Assembly: GCA_902802305.1 (NCBI GenBank)
Contig: CADCLG010000033.1
Coordinates: 7,002 to 71,001 of the forward strand
DNA: 64,000 bases
Reading direction: 5' to 3'
DNA from: an uncultured Spirochaetaceae bacterium
GTDB taxonomy: Bacteria; Spirochaetota; Spirochaetia; Treponematales; Treponemataceae
The notes beneath the pieces were generated by a model. The model was not told where the DNA came from. It ran no database searches and saw only the letters and a list, made by a program, of their open reading frames with translations. This document shows, in pieces, positions 25,092 to 34,121 of the stretch. The stretch's first letter is position 1, and the number at the start of each line of letters is the position of its first letter. The position numbers and the translations under genes are program-made.

Positions 25092-26666
25092 TTATTTTTT
25101 TAATATTTTTTCAAAGAATGGAATATACTCCTGAAGAATTACACTCTTCCACAAATATTTTTCATGAACATAATTTGCAGCATCTACAATCATTTTCATC
25201 ATTTGTGGAAAATCATCAGTTTTTATATTTATAGCCTCACCTACTCTTGCTGCAAGTTCAGCCGGAGTGTTATTTCTGTACAAAAATCCTGTTTTATCGT
25301 CAAGTATCTTATTAAGGCCTCCTGTTTTATGAGCAATTGGCAGAGTTCCGTATATCTGTGCTATAAAATCTTCCAGACCGCATGGTTCAAACTGACTTGG
25401 AAGAACTATAAAATCTCCGCTAACCGTTGTAAGTCTGGCAGCTTTTTTATCATAGCAGTTTATGAAAATAATCTTACCCTTAAAACGTTCTGTAAGTTCT
25501 TTTATCTGACTTTCAAGAAAAAGCTCTCCCTGACCGGTTATTATAAAGTGAACTTTTGGATTATGACTAATAATCAAAGGAATGGCCTGAATTAAAACAG
25601 AAATGCCTTTTTGACCGGCAATTCTTCCATGATAAGAAATAAAGATGTTTTCTTTCTTTTCTGCACAACCAGGCTCAAAAGAACCGTAAACAAGTTCTTT
25701 TAGTTCTTTATTCTGTAAATACTCATTTATAAAATATTCCCTGCACTTGTATTTTCCTTTAAGATCGCATTTTTCAGGATTAAAAACATAAGGCAGTTCC
25801 GAAACTTCTTTTCTGTTTGGATTATAATTGTCGTAATCAATGCCGTTTGTAATTCCTTTTATTTTTATATGTCTCTGGTAAAAAATATCAGAAAGACCAT
25901 CGGTTTCCCTAAGATTATGACTTTTAAAAAGCTCTTCTGCATATTCAACAGAAACTGTAGTAAGAGCTGCACCTGAGATTTGTGCAAGTAAAAAAGGTTC
26001 TATACAGCAGTTATTCAAAGCACCGCATAAAATATTTCTGGATAAACCTGTATGATATTCAGCCTGAGCCATATCAAAAAAGCTGTGATGATAAGCAGGT
26101 CCGGCGTTATGAATTGTAACAACTGATTTTATATTACTTAATCTATCTTCTGTTTTTGAAGCTTCTTTTATAAAGGCCGGAATCATTGCAGTTGAAGCAT
26201 CCTGACAATGAACTAAATCCGGCAAGGCTTCTGCATCTATCAGTTTTGCGTATTCTGCAACTGACTTGGCAAATAATGTATCAAGAAAAAGTGTATCAGC
26301 ATGACCTGAACCTTTTCTATGGTTTTCATTAAGAGCCTGTTCGTGTTCTGTATAAGTATAAACTGCTTCTTTTTCAAAAAAAGCCGGGTGATATACAAAA
26401 ACAATTTTAAAATTGACTGTAGCGTAACGTGCCTTGTAAAAGTTTACGGTTTCTGTCTTGCCGCATAAGTTTATTTTTATATTATTTAAATGATTTCGGT
26501 TCAAATCAATTGTGTTTTTAAGATTTGTAAAACTGTAGAAAGGTATGAAAAGTGTAACCTTCTTTCCCAGATATGTTAATTCCTTACAGAATGAATAAGT
26601 AACGTTTTTAACTCCACCTGCTTCCGCAAGAGAAGCACATTCCATACTTGCAATCCAAATATTCAT
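25092..26666 (-). CDS. glgA: Glycogen/starch synthase (GT5)
   Basis: A 524-residue glycosyltransferase that extends alpha-1,4-glucan from ADP-glucose. The N-terminal GT5 domain shows MNIWIASMECASLAEAGGV, with EAGGV in place of the usual KxGGL sugar-nucleotide motif. It is followed by VTIHNAGPAYHH and GITNGIDYDNYNP. The GT1-like C-terminal half has YHGRIAGQKGISVLI and LPSQFEPCGLEDFIAQIYG (E-x7-E region). Overall length is normal. The divergent first motif raises some doubt about substrate. The gene starts 2 bp from the stop of the upstream gene. Confidence 0.8.
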   Translation of the reverse strand: MNIWIASMECASLAEAGGVKNVTYSFCKELTYLGKKVTLFIPFYSFTNLKNTIDLNRNHLNNIKINLCGKTETVNFYKARYATVNFKIVFVYHPAFFEKEAVYTYTEHEQALNENHRKGSGHADTLFLDTLFAKSVAEYAKLIDAEALPDLVHCQDASTAMIPAFIKEASKTEDRLSNIKSVVTIHNAGPAYHHSFFDMAQAEYHTGLSRNILCGALNNCCIEPFLLAQISGAALTTVSVEYAEELFKSHNLRETDGLSDIFYQRHIKIKGITNGIDYDNYNPNRKEVSELPYVFNPEKCDLKGKYKCREYFINEYLQNKELKELVYGSFEPGCAEKKENIFISYHGRIAGQKGISVLIQAIPLIISHNPKVHFIITGQGELFLESQIKELTERFKGKIIFINCYDKKAARLTTVSGDFIVLPSQFEPCGLEDFIAQIYGTLPIAHKTGGLNKILDDKTGFLYRNNTPAELAARVGEAINIKTDDFPQMMKMIVDAANYVHEKYLWKSVILQEYIPFFEKILKK

Positions 26667-26668
26667 GA

Positions 26669-27310
26669 TTATTCCCCTGTCTCTTCTTCTATATTTATAT
26701 TTTTTTGCCGATTGTAAAGACTATAATTTGGAAGCTTAAAATCAGTAAGAGAAAAAATCATTAAGTCCAGTTCTGGAAAATCTTTGTATGAAGCAATTGC
26801 TGCAACAAGTTCATCACGTTTTACACTTTGAGGGTTAAAACTGGAATCTGCTGCAGAACGTTTTAAAAAGTAATCTGAAGCAATTTGAGCAAGAGAGGCT
26901 GCGGCATTATCAAGATAAGTTTTAAAATCTTCATTATCAGAAATGTAATTTTCTTTCAAAAGATGAAGAATTGCTTCCGGGGTATATGAAAAGGATATTG
27001 AATAATCAAAATAATAGTTCAGATAATCATTGTAATTGCCGTTTACATCATAAGATTGAAAGTTGCCGCTGATTTTTTTTGTTGTATTATAAGGCTTCAT
27101 GTCAAAAACATTTAGCTTTGCATTAGAAGGAATTAAAAAATCCCAGTACCAGGAAAACTCTCCCGGAATTACAATTTTATCATTTATTCCGCCTATTTTG
27201 GACTGAACTATTCCGCAGGTATCAGGCTTAATTTTTATTTGAGTCCATCCAAAATAAAATACACAGGCTCCAAATATTAGTAATATTAAAAAAGCAATTC
27301 TATTCTTCAT
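26669..27310 (-). CDS. Single-pass membrane protein, possibly SPFH/band-7-like
   Basis: 213 residues from the ATG at 27308-27310 (MKNRIAFLILLIFG). One N-terminal helix (about 5-25) is followed by a soluble domain beginning GIVQSKIGGINDKIVIPGEFSW. This resembles the start of SPFH/prohibitin domains, which also read out from a membrane anchor, but the rest is not diagnostic. It is followed 2 bp later by the glycogen synthase gene, implying one transcript. A longer upstream frame has no ribosome site and would overlap the divergent gene. Confidence 0.45.
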   Translation of the reverse strand: MKNRIAFLILLIFGACVFYFGWTQIKIKPDTCGIVQSKIGGINDKIVIPGEFSWYWDFLIPSNAKLNVFDMKPYNTTKKISGNFQSYDVNGNYNDYLNYYFDYSISFSYTPEAILHLLKENYISDNEDFKTYLDNAAASLAQIASDYFLKRSAADSSFNPQSVKRDELVAAIASYKDFPELDLMIFSLTDFKLPNYSLYNRQKNINIEEETGE

Positions 27311-27372
27311 ATCTTTATTCCAATAAAAAATTACTGTATAATATAAATTATAATAACCTCTGTTTTGATAAA

Positions 27373-27762
27373 ATGAAAGACAAAAATAAAGAAAGAAAAA
27401 AAATCTCTGATTTTTTTTATACAAATACTCTGCGCATTTTCAACAAACTCACAAAAAATTGTGTCTGGCTCTTTTTTTTATTTAACGTCATTTTATTCGT
27501 GCTTTATGTAATGGGTAATTTTTATAATTTTCTTGATGAAACCCAACTGCTGATATTAAAAGTTTTGACTATTTCATCAATTTTTCAGTCCATTTTATCC
27601 TTAATTTTATTTATTGAAAATATGATTTACATTTACATTTTTTTTACGCATTCAAAAGTCGCCCGTTTTTTTACAATAACTTTCAGTATTCTTTCGCTTC
27701 TAATTGGAATTGTTTTTATAATTTACTCAACTCTTGTAAAACAGCTTTCAACAGGAGTCTAA
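27373..27762 (+). CDS. Small integral membrane protein, unknown
   Basis: 129 residues with a basic N-terminus (MKDKNKERKKISDFF) and three to four hydrophobic helices. No family recognised. The stop at 27760-27762 is only 3 bp before the CCA-adding enzyme gene, so the two are co-transcribed. Confidence 0.55.
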   Translation: MKDKNKERKKISDFFYTNTLRIFNKLTKNCVWLFFLFNVILFVLYVMGNFYNFLDETQLLILKVLTISSIFQSILSLILFIENMIYIYIFFTHSKVARFFTITFSILSLLIGIVFIIYSTLVKQLSTGV

Positions 27763-27765
27763 AAA

Positions 27766-29175
27766 ATGCTTATACCTAAATTATTAAAAGAGTTTAATTC
27801 AGTTTTTGAAAATAATGGATTTAAAGCCTATCTTGTAGGCGGCGCTGTAAGGGATATATTTTTAAATAAAAAGGAAACAGACTGGGATGTAGCTACAAAT
27901 GCAACTCCTCAGGATGTTATGAGAATTTTTAAATTTGTTGTTCCTACTGGCTTTGAACATGGAACCGTCACCGTTCATTTTAAAAAGCAGGAAATTGAAG
28001 TTACTACTTTCAGAACGGAATCCGGTTATTCTGATGGGCGCCATCCTGATAAGGTAAATTACGCTGCAACAATCGAAGAGGATTTAAGTCGCCGTGATTT
28101 TACCATGAATGCAATTGCCGTAAATCTAAAAGATGGTTCTGTAGTTGACCCTTTTGACGGCAAAGGTGATATTAAACGCAGGCTGATAAGGACTGTGGGA
28201 AATCCCCATGAACGCTTTATGGAAGATGGCTTACGTCCAATAAGGGCCCTTCGTTTTGCTTCCCAACTTGAATTTAAGATAGATGAAGCCACTTTCAAGG
28301 AAATTGCAAATCAAGACGTTCAGAAAAAAATCCAGTCAATTTCAATAGAGCGTTTTCGCGATGAGTTTGAAAAAATAATGCGTTCTCCCCTGCCTTCTGT
28401 AGGTTTAAAACTTATGGAAGAAACTAAAGTTCTTGATTCCTTTATACCGGAGCTTTTGGAATGTAAAAATTGTCTTCAGTCAGATTACAGGGATTTACAT
28501 AAGTTTGATGTTTTAAATCATCTTTATTATGCCTGTGATGGAGGACCTCAAGATAAGCTCAATGTAAGAATTGCCGCTCTTTTCCATGATATAGGAAAAC
28601 CAAAAGCAAAAAAAATTGTTAAACAGCTGGTTTTAGATGGTGAAAAAAAGGACGGTTCAAAAAAAGAAATAGAAACAATTACCTTTTATAATCACGAAAA
28701 ATACAGTGCAGAACTTGCTGAAGAAATACTTGTTCGCCTTAAGTTTCCAAATCAATTTATAAATAATGTTTGTCTTTTGATTCGGGAGCACATGTTTCAT
28801 TATGAATCCAATTGGTCAGATGCCGCTGTAAGAAGATTTATTATGCGGGCCGGATACGAAAATCTTGAAGATTTATATGATTTCAGGCTTGCTGATATTT
28901 ATGGAATGCGAAATGAAAAGGTAAATCTTTTATACAGTCAGAATATTGAACTTTTGCTGGAACTTAAAAAAAGAATTGTAGAAATTATGGAAAATCAGAA
29001 TGCTCTTTCTCTAAAAGCATTGGCTGTAAATGGAAAAGATTTAATTGCAATGGGAATTAAACCTGGAAAACAATTAGGAACAATCTTACAGCATTTATTG
29101 GATTGTGTTATAGAAGACCCGACCTTAAATAATAAAGAAAGTTTGTTAGGAATTGTAGAAAAAATGGACAAATAG
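27766..29175 (+). CDS. cca: CCA-adding/poly(A) polymerase-family tRNA nucleotidyltransferase
   Basis: 469 residues. The nucleotidyltransferase head has GGAVRD (25-30), the DWD metal-binding pair (39-41) and the RRDFTMNAIA motif. An HD phosphohydrolase domain (LFHDIGKPKAK, about 275; later HEKYSAELAEEIL) follows. This layout is that of bacterial class II CCA enzymes with HD domain, which build or repair the tRNA 3' CCA. None of the three tRNA genes here encodes CCA, so this enzyme is needed. The stop codon lies inside a dispersed repeat. Confidence 0.92.
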   Translation: MLIPKLLKEFNSVFENNGFKAYLVGGAVRDIFLNKKETDWDVATNATPQDVMRIFKFVVPTGFEHGTVTVHFKKQEIEVTTFRTESGYSDGRHPDKVNYAATIEEDLSRRDFTMNAIAVNLKDGSVVDPFDGKGDIKRRLIRTVGNPHERFMEDGLRPIRALRFASQLEFKIDEATFKEIANQDVQKKIQSISIERFRDEFEKIMRSPLPSVGLKLMEETKVLDSFIPELLECKNCLQSDYRDLHKFDVLNHLYYACDGGPQDKLNVRIAALFHDIGKPKAKKIVKQLVLDGEKKDGSKKEIETITFYNHEKYSAELAEEILVRLKFPNQFINNVCLLIREHMFHYESNWSDAAVRRFIMRAGYENLEDLYDFRLADIYGMRNEKVNLLYSQNIELLLELKKRIVEIMENQNALSLKALAVNGKDLIAMGIKPGKQLGTILQHLLDCVIEDPTLNNKESLLGIVEKMDK

Positions 29176-29243
29176 ATTGTCGGGTCTAAGCCCGGCAATG
29201 ACAGTTTGAACTTGTGTCATTACCGTGCTCGACACGGTAATCT
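29174..29243. repeat. Dispersed double-hairpin element
   Basis: AGATTGTCGGG..CCCGGCAATGAC, a spacer, then GTCATTACCGTG..CACGGTAATCT. Each half is its own palindrome and the outer words mirror each other. It overlaps the cca stop codon and ends 14 bp before the trpS stop. Confidence 0.7.
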
Positions 29244-29256
29244 ATGCAAAAAGCAA

Positions 29257-30357
29257 TTATATTTTCATGTTCATTACTTCGCGAACTTCTTCCAGAGTTT
29301 TAATTCCGATTTCGCGAGCTTTGGCAGAACCGTCAAGAAGAACTTTTCTGATATATTCAGGATCCTGTTCAAGTCTGGCACGTTCAGCGCGCAAAGGACG
29401 TAATTTTTCGTTCATTGCAGTTGTAAGTTCTGCCTTGAGTTTTCCACCGCCACCATCGCCGATTCTTGCGGCAATTGCTTCCGGGGCTTCTCCTGTACAA
29501 AGGCTTATCAACATAAGAAGATTTGAAACTTCCGGACGATTTACAGGATCATAAGTTATGTTTCTGTCCTGGTCAGTTTTTGCTTTTTTAATCAACTTAG
29601 CAGTTTCATCTTCTGTAGCAGAAAGCATAATTGCGTTTCCTCTTGATTTACTCATTTTCTGACTGCCGTCCAGACCAAGAATCATAGGTGTTTTTGATAA
29701 TAAAGCCTGTGGTTCCGGGAAAACAGGTTCTTTTCCCATATCAAGACAGAATTTTTTATTAAAGCGTGAAGCAATAGTTCTTGTCATTTCGAGGTGTGGA
29801 AGCTGGTCTTTTCCTACAGGAACAATGTTTCCTTTGCAGAAAAGAATATCAACTGCCTGATGAACAGGATAAGTGTACATTCCGGCATTAACATTTGTTA
29901 AACCTGCAGCCTGTATTTCTTCTTTTACAGTTGGATTACGGCTTAATTCAGAGTTAGAAACTAAAGTTAAAAAAGGAATCATCAATTGGTTGGCTTCTGG
30001 AACATAACTGTGTGGATAAATAATAACATCCTGCTTTTCAGGATTAATTCCAGCTGCAAGATAATCAATTACAAGCTCTTTTGTATTCTGACTGATTTTA
30101 TCAAAGGCATCGTGGTCTGTTAAAACCTGATAATCAGCAATTAAAATCATTGTAGGTACGCCAAGATTTGCAAGTCTTACTCTGTTCTGGAGACTTCCAA
30201 AATAATGACCAATATGAAGTCTTCCTGTAGGACGGTCACCTGTTAAAACCCTGTATTTCTGGGGATTTTTAAGCAAATCGGCTTCTATTTCCTTGCTTTT
30301 CTTTAATGCAGCTTCATAACTTTTATTAATATCTGTGTATTTAATTTCTTCACTCAT
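29257..30357 (-). CDS. trpS: Tryptophanyl-tRNA synthetase
   Basis: 366 residues. The class I motif HIGHY (about 47-51, in TGRLHIGHYFGSL) and the KMSKS motif (about 233, in GLDGSQKMSKSRGN) are intact. DYQVLTDHD and the QAAGLTNVNAGMYTYPVHQAVDIL region (broken here) are typical of TrpRS. It charges tRNA-Trp. No leader peptide or T-box is visible upstream. It is convergent with cca. Confidence 0.95.
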   Translation of the reverse strand: MSEEIKYTDINKSYEAALKKSKEIEADLLKNPQKYRVLTGDRPTGRLHIGHYFGSLQNRVRLANLGVPTMILIADYQVLTDHDAFDKISQNTKELVIDYLAAGINPEKQDVIIYPHSYVPEANQLMIPFLTLVSNSELSRNPTVKEEIQAAGLTNVNAGMYTYPVHQAVDILFCKGNIVPVGKDQLPHLEMTRTIASRFNKKFCLDMGKEPVFPEPQALLSKTPMILGLDGSQKMSKSRGNAIMLSATEDETAKLIKKAKTDQDRNITYDPVNRPEVSNLLMLISLCTGEAPEAIAARIGDGGGGKLKAELTTAMNEKLRPLRAERARLEQDPEYIRKVLLDGSAKAREIGIKTLEEVREVMNMKI

Positions 30358-30461
30358 TTAAAACCTCGATTTATGAATAATTATTAAATTATAAAGATTA
30401 TATGCTTTTTTTTCAATTCATAGTGCAGTTATTCATAGACTTGTGATATAATATATTTACT

Positions 30462-31799
30462 ATGAATGCGATTGATGTTTTTTTGGACTGGCTAAGCGAT
30501 TATTTGAATTTTGAACTTAATCCCAAAAAAAATATTTTCTGGCTTGATACAATAGATTTTCTCTGCAAGCGTTTTGATAATCCACAGGATTATGCTCCCT
30601 GCATTCATGTTGCCGGTTCAAAAGGAAAAGGTTCTGTCTCAAAAATGATAGCCTGTATTCTTGAAGAAGCAGGTTATAATGTTGGTTTGTATTCTTCTCC
30701 CCATATTACGGATTTTAGAGAACGCATCTGCAAGCCTTCCGGCTTTTTTGATGAATCTGTTTATGAAGAAGCCATAAAAGAAATGATTCCTAATGTAGAT
30801 TCTATTATAGATTTGCCCGGTGACAGACCTATTACCTGGTTTGAATTGGTTACTTTATATGCATTTTTGTGCTTTAGAAAGGCAAAAGTTAATTGGTCGG
30901 TTTTTGAAGTAGGCTTAGGTGGCCGCTTGGACACAACAAATGTAATCCGTCCAAAAATCTGCTGTATTACTCCTATAGAACTTGAGCATACGGAATTTTT
31001 GGGTGATACTCTTGAAAAAATTGCGGCAGAAAAGGCCGGAATCATTAAAAACTGTACTCCTGTTGTAATTGCCAGACAGCAGACAGAAAGTGTAAAAATT
31101 CTCTTCCGGGAAAAAGCTATAACCCGCCATGCTCCATATTATTTTGTTGATGAAATAACAAAAAATGCAGGCTATTGTTTTAATACGACTGCAAAAAAAA
31201 TGAAAATCCATTTTGAATCTGATATTTTCAGCCGCCCTATAGAAACACAGCTTTCCCTTCTCGGTAAAATGCAGGCTCAAAATGCGGCTCAGGCTGCGAT
31301 TACTGTCAGAAAAATCTTTCCTAACCTTAGCGAGGATATAATTGAAAGAGGACTTGCAAAAGCAAAGCTTCCGGGAAGATTTGAAATTATTGAAAATATT
31401 AAAAAATACGAAGGAATAAAACATCTGATACTTGATGGAGCACATACCTGCAACAGTATAAGACTTACACTTGATACACTTCACAAGCTCTATCAAAATC
31501 AGAAAGTAAACCTGCTTTTTGCCTGTGCCGCAGATAAAGATGTAAATGATATGGCACCAATATTAAAAGACAATTTTGAGCACATGTATATAACAAAACC
31601 AGGCAGCAAAAAGAAGTCTGATATAAATTCAGAAATAAAGGCTTTTGAAAAAACAGGCTGTCCTTTTACTGCTAATGCTGATTACAAGCTTATGATTAAA
31701 ATGGCCTTTGAAGAATCAGCAAAAAAAGGTGTAATTTTGCTTGTTACCGGCTCTTTTTATCTGATTGCAGAAGTCAAAAACTATTTAATGTCTCTCTGA
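30462..31799 (+). CDS. folC: Folylpolyglutamate/dihydrofolate synthase
   Basis: 445 residues of the Mur-ligase superfamily. P-loop GSKGKGS (52-58), GLYSSPHITDFRERI after it, VFEVGLGGRLDTTNV, and LDGAHTCNSI in the C-terminal domain. It adds glutamate to folates. A TATAAT at 30447-30452 lies nine bases before the ATG and there is no ribosome site, so the mRNA is probably leaderless. Its 3' end overlaps the convergent alr gene by 19 bp. Confidence 0.93.
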   Translation: MNAIDVFLDWLSDYLNFELNPKKNIFWLDTIDFLCKRFDNPQDYAPCIHVAGSKGKGSVSKMIACILEEAGYNVGLYSSPHITDFRERICKPSGFFDESVYEEAIKEMIPNVDSIIDLPGDRPITWFELVTLYAFLCFRKAKVNWSVFEVGLGGRLDTTNVIRPKICCITPIELEHTEFLGDTLEKIAAEKAGIIKNCTPVVIARQQTESVKILFREKAITRHAPYYFVDEITKNAGYCFNTTAKKMKIHFESDIFSRPIETQLSLLGKMQAQNAAQAAITVRKIFPNLSEDIIERGLAKAKLPGRFEIIENIKKYEGIKHLILDGAHTCNSIRLTLDTLHKLYQNQKVNLLFACAADKDVNDMAPILKDNFEHMYITKPGSKKKSDINSEIKAFEKTGCPFTANADYKLMIKMAFEESAKKGVILLVTGSFYLIAEVKNYLMSL

Positions 31800-32938
31800 A
31801 CCCTCTTAGAAAGGCAGGTTAAAACTTCATAAGAAATAGTATTTCCAATTCGAGCTAAATCATCAGCAGTATTCAAAGCCCCACTTTCCTTTGGTCCAAA
31901 AATCATTACTTTGTCCCACAAATGAACGTCCTTGTTGTCCTTGCCAATATTTACCATGCACTGATCCATGCAGATTCTTCCGCATACAGGATAGTTTTTG
32001 CCATTGATTGTAACTTCAAGTCCAGGAGAAAACCTTCTTAAAAGTCCGTCAGCATAACCGATTGGAAGAATTGCAATATCAGTATCTTCATCGCAAATAT
32101 AAGTTCTGCCGTAAGAAATTGATTTTCCTTTATAAAAGTGGCGGATTGCTACAACCTTTGTTTCCAGTCCAAGAATTGGTTTTAAGTCAATGTTTTTGCC
32201 CTGACTATTAAGATATTCCTTTGTAATTTCGTCAGGATAATAGCCGTAAATAATAATTCCCGGGCGAACCATATCAAAATGAAAATCTGAATCAGTGAGT
32301 AAAGCTGCACTGCTTCCACAGGAACAGATTCCAGGATTTATCTTTTCTGCCTTTACATATTCTACAGCAATTTTGAACTGATTAACCTGCTCTTTTGTGT
32401 ATTTTTTATTTTCCTCGCTGGTACTGTCAGAAACTGCAAGATGAGTACACATACCGCCTAAGGTAAGATGATTAGAATTATTTATAAGTTTAGCCTGCTC
32501 TCCTGCTTCATCTGGATAACAGCCAATTCTTCCCATTCCGGTATCAACAGCAAGATGAACGGTAAACTTTTCATCATTCTTAAAATATGAATCTGCCGCA
32601 ATAGAAAGAATCTTAATAAAATCCTCACCAAAAACTAAGGGAGTAATTTTATATTCAAACATTTCTTCAAACTCGCGTGGAGTACAAAGACTAAGCAAAA
32701 GAATGTTTGCAGTGATTCCGTTTTTTCTAAGTTCAATTCCTTCATCAACAGAAGCAACTGCAAGATATTCAATTCCCATTGTTTCTGCAAGATTTGAAGT
32801 TAATACTGCATTATGTCCATAACTGTCTGCTTTAACTGCAAGACAGATTTTTGTATCTGGTCCAACGTATTTTTTTATTTCTTCAAGATTGTGTTTAAGA
32901 TTATCTTTATAAATTACAGCACGTGTACAACGGTTCAT
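31781..32938 (-). CDS. alr: Alanine racemase
   Basis: PLP enzyme that makes D-alanine for peptidoglycan. Start at 32936-32938 (MNRCTRAVIYKDNLKHN) behind GGTGGGAAA; an upstream extension is AT-rich and non-homologous. PLP lysine K36 sits in LAVKADSYGHN. MGRIGCYPDE, a tyrosine in ISYGRTYI, and GRICMDQCMVNIG are the expected C-terminal features. 385 residues is normal. Confidence 0.94.
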   Translation of the reverse strand: MNRCTRAVIYKDNLKHNLEEIKKYVGPDTKICLAVKADSYGHNAVLTSNLAETMGIEYLAVASVDEGIELRKNGITANILLLSLCTPREFEEMFEYKITPLVFGEDFIKILSIAADSYFKNDEKFTVHLAVDTGMGRIGCYPDEAGEQAKLINNSNHLTLGGMCTHLAVSDSTSEENKKYTKEQVNQFKIAVEYVKAEKINPGICSCGSSAALLTDSDFHFDMVRPGIIIYGYYPDEITKEYLNSQGKNIDLKPILGLETKVVAIRHFYKGKSISYGRTYICDEDTDIAILPIGYADGLLRRFSPGLEVTINGKNYPVCGRICMDQCMVNIGKDNKDVHLWDKVMIFGPKESGALNTADDLARIGNTISYEVLTCLSKRVQRDIK

Positions 32939-33044
32939 TTTCCCACCACTAAATGTAAAAATCTTTAAAGAGATTTTAAGTTTATATATTTTTTTTATCA
33001 ATATCTTATTGTAAAAAATGTATATAAATAATAAAATATTTTGC

Positions 33045-34094
33045 ATGAAATTAAAATGTGTTATCAGTTTATGTATAATTTTAATTTTGATTTCCTGTGT
33101 TTCAACAGTTAAGGATAATCAGCGAGAGGCGGAACTTTTACCGCCACAGAGTGAGCAGGAAATTACAAACGATACAGAAATAAGTTCTGATGAAGAATCG
33201 GAAGAATTAAATCTGGAAATAGAAAATCCAGAAGAGGATATTGAAGAAACGGAAGAACTGATAGCGGTCGAACCAAGTGAAGAAGAAATCTATCTTGCTT
33301 TGTTAGATAATATAAAAATTACTGTAATCAATTCTCCAGAAGGAAAAAAATCACAAGGTTTTAATGACCGCTTTTTGTTTTCTGTAACTGATACTTCAAT
33401 TGCTTCTGATAGTAATTATGTTGAAGATTTTAAAATAAAAATTACTTATCCTGTTGCAAAAAAGGGAAATGAATATACTTTTGATTCTGTGATTTCTGCT
33501 TCTAATGCCGATGGAAAAGTTTATTTTACCCCACCCATTTTTGATTTTTCTGCAAATACTAATTTATTTGTAATGCCTTATAATCTTGAAACTCAAGACG
33601 AAAAAGTTTTAGAAAAAGAAGAATCAATGAAAATTGCAGTTCCTTTTAAAATAAAAACAAGTATTTCTTCTGCAGTTTTGTTTATTTGGGAGTATAATGA
33701 ATTAAACAAGCCTACAGGCAATTCTTATGAATTGATTTCTGCTTTAAGGGCAAAAAAAATATATAATGTAGGAAATGCGCCTGTTAATGAAAGTTCAGAC
33801 ATTGGAAAACCTACAGATTACATATACAAAGAAAATTACGAAATTATTGGCAGCAGTTATCAATATCTGATTGGCGGAACAATTAAGTTTGTTGATAGAG
33901 TTACAAAAGTTGATGACGGTTATAAAGCACATTTAATTGCCGATATATATGCAATAGAAATGAAAAACGGCAATAAAGTATATGAAAATGTGATTGAAAA
34001 CATCGAAGTTGGAACAAACTGGAACAATGCAGTCAGCAAATGTAAAGATTCACTGGCTGAAAAAATTATTGAGGATTTATTTTATAGTTTATAA
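33045..34094 (+). CDS. Lipoprotein of unknown function
   Basis: 349 residues from the ATG at 33045 (MKLKCVISLCIILILISC). Lipobox ILISC places the lipidated Cys at about 18, followed by a strongly acidic low-complexity linker (about 30-90, many Glu). The folded part (about 95-349) has no recognised family. It diverges from alr and is followed 27 bp later by thrC on the same strand. Confidence 0.65.
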   Translation: MKLKCVISLCIILILISCVSTVKDNQREAELLPPQSEQEITNDTEISSDEESEELNLEIENPEEDIEETEELIAVEPSEEEIYLALLDNIKITVINSPEGKKSQGFNDRFLFSVTDTSIASDSNYVEDFKIKITYPVAKKGNEYTFDSVISASNADGKVYFTPPIFDFSANTNLFVMPYNLETQDEKVLEKEESMKIAVPFKIKTSISSAVLFIWEYNELNKPTGNSYELISALRAKKIYNVGNAPVNESSDIGKPTDYIYKENYEIIGSSYQYLIGGTIKFVDRVTKVDDGYKAHLIADIYAIEMKNGNKVYENVIENIEVGTNWNNAVSKCKDSLAEKIIEDLFYSL

Positions 34095-34121
34095 TATTTA
34101 GGAAAATATAAGAGGTTTTTT

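Noticed and set aside
30358-30461. T-box or attenuator before trpS
   Set aside because: The short upstream gap shows no T-box core, Trp-codon leader or terminator/antiterminator pair.
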